Assembly (NCBI GenBank): GCA_007117575.1
Contig: SKGH01000032.1
Coordinates: 1 to 7,612, forward strand
Direction: 5' to 3'
Length of the DNA stretch: 7,612 bases
Source: Candidatus Kaiserbacteria bacterium
GTDB taxonomy: Bacteria; Patescibacteriota; Minisyncoccia; Phycocordibacterales; UBA918
Part shown: positions 5,403 through 7,612 of the stretch, piece after piece
How positions within the stretch are numbered: position 1 is the first letter of the stretch
How the letters are laid out: each line of letters starts with the position of its first letter
Notes under the pieces: model-generated
Told to the model about the DNA's origin: nothing
What the model saw: the letters and a program-made list of their open reading frames with translations, nothing else
Databases searched by the model: none
Made by a program: the position numbers and the translations under genes

Positions 5403-5963
5403 ATGAAAACATTATTGAGAAATAATGGCTCAACTCTAACTGCCAAACTGGCTAAGCTATCGCCTGGCAAGGAAGAAATTGTCTCCTACCAAAATATTCC
5501 CAAAGACATTTCCCCTTACAAATTGATACTTCTCTCAGGCAGTAGCACGCACCCTGTGTTCGGTAATGAAGATCTTTTCTCGGCAGAGATAACACTCATT
5601 AACAGATGTGACGTACCGATTATTGGTATCTGTTTGGGGCACGAACTCATCGCGCATACATTTGGTGCAAAACTGAGTCATCTCGGCAAAAGTCACGTTG
5701 GTATGACAGAAGTGAATGTCACACAAGAACACCCTATGTTTATGGGACGTACATCATTTACAGTCTTTCACAACCACCGGTATGGAGTTACAGAACCCGG
5801 AAACGAGCTTACTGAGCTAGCTCGTACGGAGCACAGTATAGCAATACTAAAGCATAAACAACGTGAGATATACGGTTTCCAATTTCACCCTGAACATCAC
5901 ACAGACCAACAGTTTGGTGATGAGGTATTTATTAAATTATTTGATGTTTTAACGTCAGAATAA
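5403..5963 (+). CDS. Class I glutamine amidotransferase (stand-alone)
   Basis: Class I amidotransferase domains hydrolyse glutamine and pass ammonia to a partner synthase. In this 186-residue protein LILLSGSSTHP (41-51) is the usual oxyanion loop region, C77 in GICLGHE is the nucleophile, and H162 and E164 in FQFHPEH complete the triad. The length equals a bare domain. It most resembles the N-terminal domain of GMP synthase or TrpG-like subunits, but no ATP-pyrophosphatase or chorismate enzyme lies nearby, so the acceptor is unknown; gamma-glutamyl hydrolase-type activity is an alternative. The gene is monocistronic, with a leaderless promoter just after an F1 repeat. No clear terminator follows; an AACGT/ACGTT inverted repeat at the stop is too weak to call. 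Confidence 0.88.
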   Translation: MKTLLRNNGSTLTAKLAKLSPGKEEIVSYQNIPKDISPYKLILLSGSSTHPVFGNEDLFSAEITLINRCDVPIIGICLGHELIAHTFGAKLSHLGKSHVGMTEVNVTQEHPMFMGRTSFTVFHNHRYGVTEPGNELTELARTEHSIAILKHKQREIYGFQFHPEHHTDQQFGDEVFIKLFDVLTSE

Positions 5964-6040
5964 AAACGTTACATTATCTCGTACTTCAAACACAGTTCTA
6001 ACATCCTTTACACAAGCGCCGAAAAGGTCGTTTATCATAC

Positions 6041-6068
6041 TTGACAAAAATATACCAAAATATACACT
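6041..6068 (+). promoter_or_regulatory. Promoter of the DinJ/YafQ-type operon
   Basis: TTGACA (6041-6046) is a consensus -35 box. TACACT (6063-6068), 16 bases on, is an acceptable -10 box and ends 8 bases before the ATG, again pointing to a leaderless message. It overlaps the inverted repeats at 6051-6090, so binding of the antitoxin there would block RNA polymerase. Confidence 0.65.
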
Positions 6069-6090
6069 TTGGTATATGAAAACATATACC
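6051..6090 (+). promoter_or_regulatory. Triple half-site operator over promoter and start codon
   Basis: TATACCAAA (6051-6059) and TTTGGTATA (6068-6076) form a perfect 9-bp inverted repeat with 8-base spacer. The right half is reused: GGTATATG (6071-6078) and CATATACC (6083-6090) form a second perfect repeat with 4-base spacer. Three half-sites thus span the -10 box, the ATG and codons 2 to 5. This fits cooperative binding of the ribbon-helix-helix antitoxin or its toxin complex. Confidence 0.65.
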
Positions 6091-6354
6091 ATTCTTAATG
6101 TAAAAACAGACAAAAAACTCAAAGCTGAGGCTAAGAAAGTCGCAGAAGAGTTGGGTGTACCACTCAGTACGGTTATCAATGCTTTTCTTAAAAAGTTTGT
6201 TCGTGAGAAAGAAATCACTCTCTCGGCCAATCCCTTACGTCCTACTCCCTATCTTATTGAGTGTATTGAAGAGGCTCGAAAAGAATATGAGGCCGGGGAG
6301 GTTGAATGGTTTGCTAACTCTGATGATTTTCTTGTTGCTTTAAAGAAAAAATAG
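6076..6354 (+). CDS. RelB/DinJ family antitoxin
   Basis: This 92-residue antitoxin has an N-terminal ribbon-helix-helix: strand TYTILNVKT (3-11), helix about 12-26, turn LGVPLS, helix about 30-43. This arrangement is typical of the RelB/DinJ family. The charged C-terminal part (IEEARKEYEAGEVEW, then FANSDDFLVAL) should wrap the toxin. It would bind the half-sites at 6051-6090 to repress its own operon and neutralise the RNase encoded 3 bases downstream. The start is set by the promoter at 6041-6068; the ATG is part of the operator. No Shine-Dalgarno site is present. Confidence 0.88.
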   Translation: MKTYTILNVKTDKKLKAEAKKVAEELGVPLSTVINAFLKKFVREKEITLSANPLRPTPYLIECIEEARKEYEAGEVEWFANSDDFLVALKKK

Positions 6355-6357
6355 TGT

Positions 6358-6615
6358 ATGCAAATCGGTAGAAGTAGGAGATTTGATAAACAATACAAAA
6401 AATTACCTAAGAAGATTCAACAGCAGTTTGATACACGTTTTAGAATGTACCTAACTAACAAACACAATCCACTGCTTAATGTCCATCCCTTGTCGGGCAA
6501 GTATCGTGATCACCAAAATTTTAATGTAAATGCTGATGTTAGAGTAGTTTTTTTAAGGGATCAAAATAAACTCTACCTTGTCGCTATTGGCTCGCATAGT
6601 GAATTGTATGGTTGA
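6358..6615 (+). CDS. RelE/YafQ-type mRNA interferase toxin
   Basis: In this 85-residue RelE-superfamily toxin the N-terminal helices are very basic (RSRRFDKQYKKLPKKIQQQF), followed by NPLLNVHPLSGKYRDH, then a strand with ADVRVVFLRD, and a C-terminal IGSHSELYG. The C-terminal His (H80) matches the catalytic histidine position of YafQ-like toxins; R62 and the lysines would contact RNA. It is expected to cleave mRNA on the ribosome and is silenced by the DinJ-type protein. It starts 3 bases after the antitoxin stop without its own ribosome site, so translation is probably coupled. Confidence 0.88.
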   Translation: MQIGRSRRFDKQYKKLPKKIQQQFDTRFRMYLTNKHNPLLNVHPLSGKYRDHQNFNVNADVRVVFLRDQNKLYLVAIGSHSELYG

Positions 6616-6650
6616 GTCAAGCGGTTTTCTTTTACTTTCACTACAACGAA

Positions 6651-6730
6651 ACCATTTTCTCCCAATCACCGCAAACAAACCCTTGCTTCATCTAGCCAAG
6701 CAAGATATTGGTGCTCGAATTAGTGCCGCT
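6651..6730. repeat. F2 repeat, copy downstream of the first RelE pair
   Basis: Bases 6675-6721 match 7373-7419 at 46 of 47 positions, and similarity continues weakly to about 6651 and 6730. CTTGCTT (6682-6688) pairs with AAGCAAG (6698-6704) around a 9-base loop. On the minus strand it encodes FEHQYLAWLDEARVC plus LR and a stop, but an in-frame TAA stands directly before the F, so here the peptide is broken. It sits about 40 bases after the toxin stop, the same place as the other copy relative to its toxin. Confidence 0.7.
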
Positions 6731-6802
6731 CAAAGTATTTCCGAATCTAGTAATTGCTAGTACTTATTAAATTCCAAGCCAATTTCTCCTACGAATCAGA
6801 GC

Positions 6803-6851
6803 TTGCAGATTTATTATAATTTATTATGATAATATCATACTAAATTATAAT
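6803..6851 (+). promoter_or_regulatory. Promoter and operator of the second RHH-RelE operon
   Basis: Two overlapping promoters are possible. TTGCAG (6803-6808) is followed 16 bases on by TATGAT (6825-6830). TATAAT (6846-6851) ends 8 bases before the ATG and would give a leaderless mRNA, matching other genes here. TATGAT (6825-6830) and ATCATA (6834-6839) form a perfect inverted repeat with a 3-base spacer and are a probable binding site for the ribbon-helix-helix antitoxin. A further TATAAT occurs at 6815-6820. Confidence 0.5.
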
Positions 6852-6858
6852 ACATTTT

Positions 6859-7065
6859 ATGACTACCTTATCTGTACCATTGACCCCAGAACTTGCTACG
6901 TTTGTTGAGGAAGCTGCTAAAAGTAGCGGCCTCACCAAGGCTGACATAATGCGTCAAGCACTTACTCTTTACGCTGAAGAGCAAGCTGTTCGTAAAGTAC
7001 TAATTGCCTCAAGCGAACCAACGCTCAAGGGTGACTTACGTGACTTGATGAGCAAATTAGACTGA
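6859..7065 (+). CDS. Ribbon-helix-helix antitoxin (CopG/RelB-like)
   Basis: In this 68-residue protein the strand TTLSVPLTP (2-10) is followed by helix ELATFVEEAAKSSG and helix KADIMRQALTLYAEE, a ribbon-helix-helix DNA-binding dimer. The short tail (PTLKGDLRDLMSKLD) should contact the toxin. It should repress its own promoter at the inverted repeat 6825-6839 and neutralise the RelE toxin that starts one base after its stop. The start is supported by TATAAT ending at 6851, which implies a leaderless message. Confidence 0.85.
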   Translation: MTTLSVPLTPELATFVEEAAKSSGLTKADIMRQALTLYAEEQAVRKVLIASSEPTLKGDLRDLMSKLD

Positions 7066-7066
7066 T

Positions 7067-7324
7067 ATGACAATCAGTTACAAGCCCTCATTCGTAAGGG
7101 AATTTAAAAAATTACCGATAGAGCTACAAGAAGAGGTGCTGGATAAAATTGAATTATTCAAGAATGTTAAGAATCATAAGAAGTTAAGAGTTCATAAACT
7201 CAAGGGCAAGCTCAGCAACTTTTACAGTTTTTCTGTTACGTATTCACACCGTATTGTGTTCAGTTACGAATCCAAGGAAGAAATAGTATTTCTTGCAATT
7301 GGAGATCATAGTGTGTATAGATAG
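7067..7324 (+). CDS. RelE-type mRNA interferase toxin
   Basis: This 85-residue RelE/ParE-superfamily toxin has the basic first helix SFVREFKKLPIEL, then LRVHKLKGKLSNFYSFSV, YSHRIVF, and the C-terminal AIGDHSVYR. R62 and H81 stand where RelE-type toxins keep their active-site residues, which favours RNA cleavage over the ParE gyrase activity. It is only loosely similar to the toxin at 6358-6615 apart from the common fold and length. The ATG lies one base after the antitoxin stop, so the two are translationally coupled. Confidence 0.87.
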   Translation: MTISYKPSFVREFKKLPIELQEEVLDKIELFKNVKNHKKLRVHKLKGKLSNFYSFSVTYSHRIVFSYESKEEIVFLAIGDHSVYR

Positions 7325-7347
7325 CAAATAACCATCTACCTAGTGGG

Positions 7348-7428
7348 ACCACTTTCTCCCCTCTCACCCCATACAAACCCTTGCTTCATCTAGCCAAGCA
7401 AGATATTGATGCTCGAATTTGTTCCGCC
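7348..7428. repeat. F2 repeat, copy downstream of the second RelE pair
   Basis: This is the partner of 6651-6730, with 46 of 47 identical bases in the core 7373-7419 and the same 7-bp stem (CTTGCTT with AAGCAAG). It starts about 25 bases after the toxin stop. Because the two toxin genes differ greatly in sequence while the F2 cores are almost identical, the repeats were not made by simple duplication of a whole toxin-antitoxin cassette. Confidence 0.7.
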
Positions 7429-7450
7429 ACCAGAGCACTTTCACTTTCAT
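7364..7450 (-). CDS. Possible 28-residue peptide encoded by F2
   Basis: ATG at 7448-7450 (minus strand) opens a frame that begins MKVKVLWWRNKFEHQY, continues LAWLDEARVCMG and stops at TGA 7364-7366. AAGGAG lies 10 bases before the ATG, a plausible Shine-Dalgarno site and rare in this window. The last 19 or so residues align with the minus-strand frame at 4855-4945 with synonymous codon differences. It could be a true small peptide or the surviving end of a larger gene. No function can be assigned. Confidence 0.25.
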   Translation of the reverse strand: MKVKVLWWRNKFEHQYLAWLDEARVCMG

Positions 7451-7612
7451 AGTCGCTTTGCTCCTTGAAGATAAAGCCTGGCGCTTGCTATGTAGATCCC
7501 TTCAATCATTGTCTAAAAATTGCCTTTTGGTCAATGTTCCCAGAACCAGAGACAAAGGCTTCGCTCCTCTAACCCTGGAATTGGCTAAAATGGGTGGAGA
7601 GCAGATAGATGA
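7451..7612. other. Window end with no certain gene
   Basis: On the plus strand one frame stays open from about 7410 to the window edge (it includes RDKGFAPLTLELAKMGGEQI); on the minus strand another is open from the edge to a TGA at 7502-7504 (GAKPLSLVLGTLTKRQ). Neither has a clear start or a domain I recognise, and they cannot both be real. Bases 7555-7577 resemble the F2 core weakly. A gene continuing beyond the window on either strand remains possible. Confidence 0.3.

Noticed and set aside
5403..5963. Calling the amidotransferase guaA or trpG/pabA
   Set aside because: Only the bare amidotransferase domain is present and no partner synthase lies nearby, so a gene symbol cannot be supported.

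Overview
The window reads as an accessory gene island from a small-genome bacterium. I lean towards a Candidate Phyla Radiation (Patescibacteria) lineage, with low confidence, for these reasons: every gene is short and self-contained, toxin-antitoxin pairs are abundant, Shine-Dalgarno sites are nearly absent, and several genes have a -10 box only 8 to 10 bases before their ATG, which implies leaderless mRNAs. TGA acts as a normal stop here, so the recoded Gracilibacteria/Absconditabacteria code is unlikely. No rRNA, tRNA, CRISPR array, transposase or recombinase gene is visible.

Layout. Bases 1-111 are one copy of a structured repeat (family F1), followed by a leaderless promoter and a NUDIX hydrolase (140-649) with a probable truncated deaminase remnant behind it (654-785). 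Bases 786-1535 hold no convincing gene but do contain a short promoter-terminator unit. Next comes a locus of four genes. An sce7726-type PD-(D/E)XK nuclease (+, 1536-2111) converges on and overlaps a tight three-gene minus-strand operon: HigB toxin, HigA-ImmA/IrrE fusion, and sce7725/beta family protein (4718 down to 2080). Bases 4761-5402 are non-coding but dense in structure: a copy of repeat family F2, a 53-base hairpin with a nested terminator, a diverged F1 copy, and a second F1 copy identical to bases 1-111. A leaderless class I glutamine amidotransferase follows (5403-5963), then a DinJ/RelB-YafQ/RelE pair (6076-6615), and a ribbon-helix-helix antitoxin with a RelE toxin (6859-7324). 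Each of these two pairs is followed by an F2 copy. The last 290 bases hold no certain gene.

How it works together. The genes look like independent expression cassettes, each with its own promoter, separated by repeated structured DNA, as in a gene-cassette array. Three toxin-antitoxin systems probably stabilise the island, and inverted repeats sitting on their promoters fit autorepression. The sce7726/sce7725/HigBA-ImmA cluster is a candidate stress or phage-defence locus.

The most novel signal is F1. Two copies are identical over 111 bases and a third is diverged, and all three share one fold in which the stems are preserved by paired base changes. In the two identical copies the element lies upstream of the next gene's promoter, so it is not a leader riboswitch of that gene. 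A small non-coding RNA, a 3' end element, or a folded DNA recombination site fit better.
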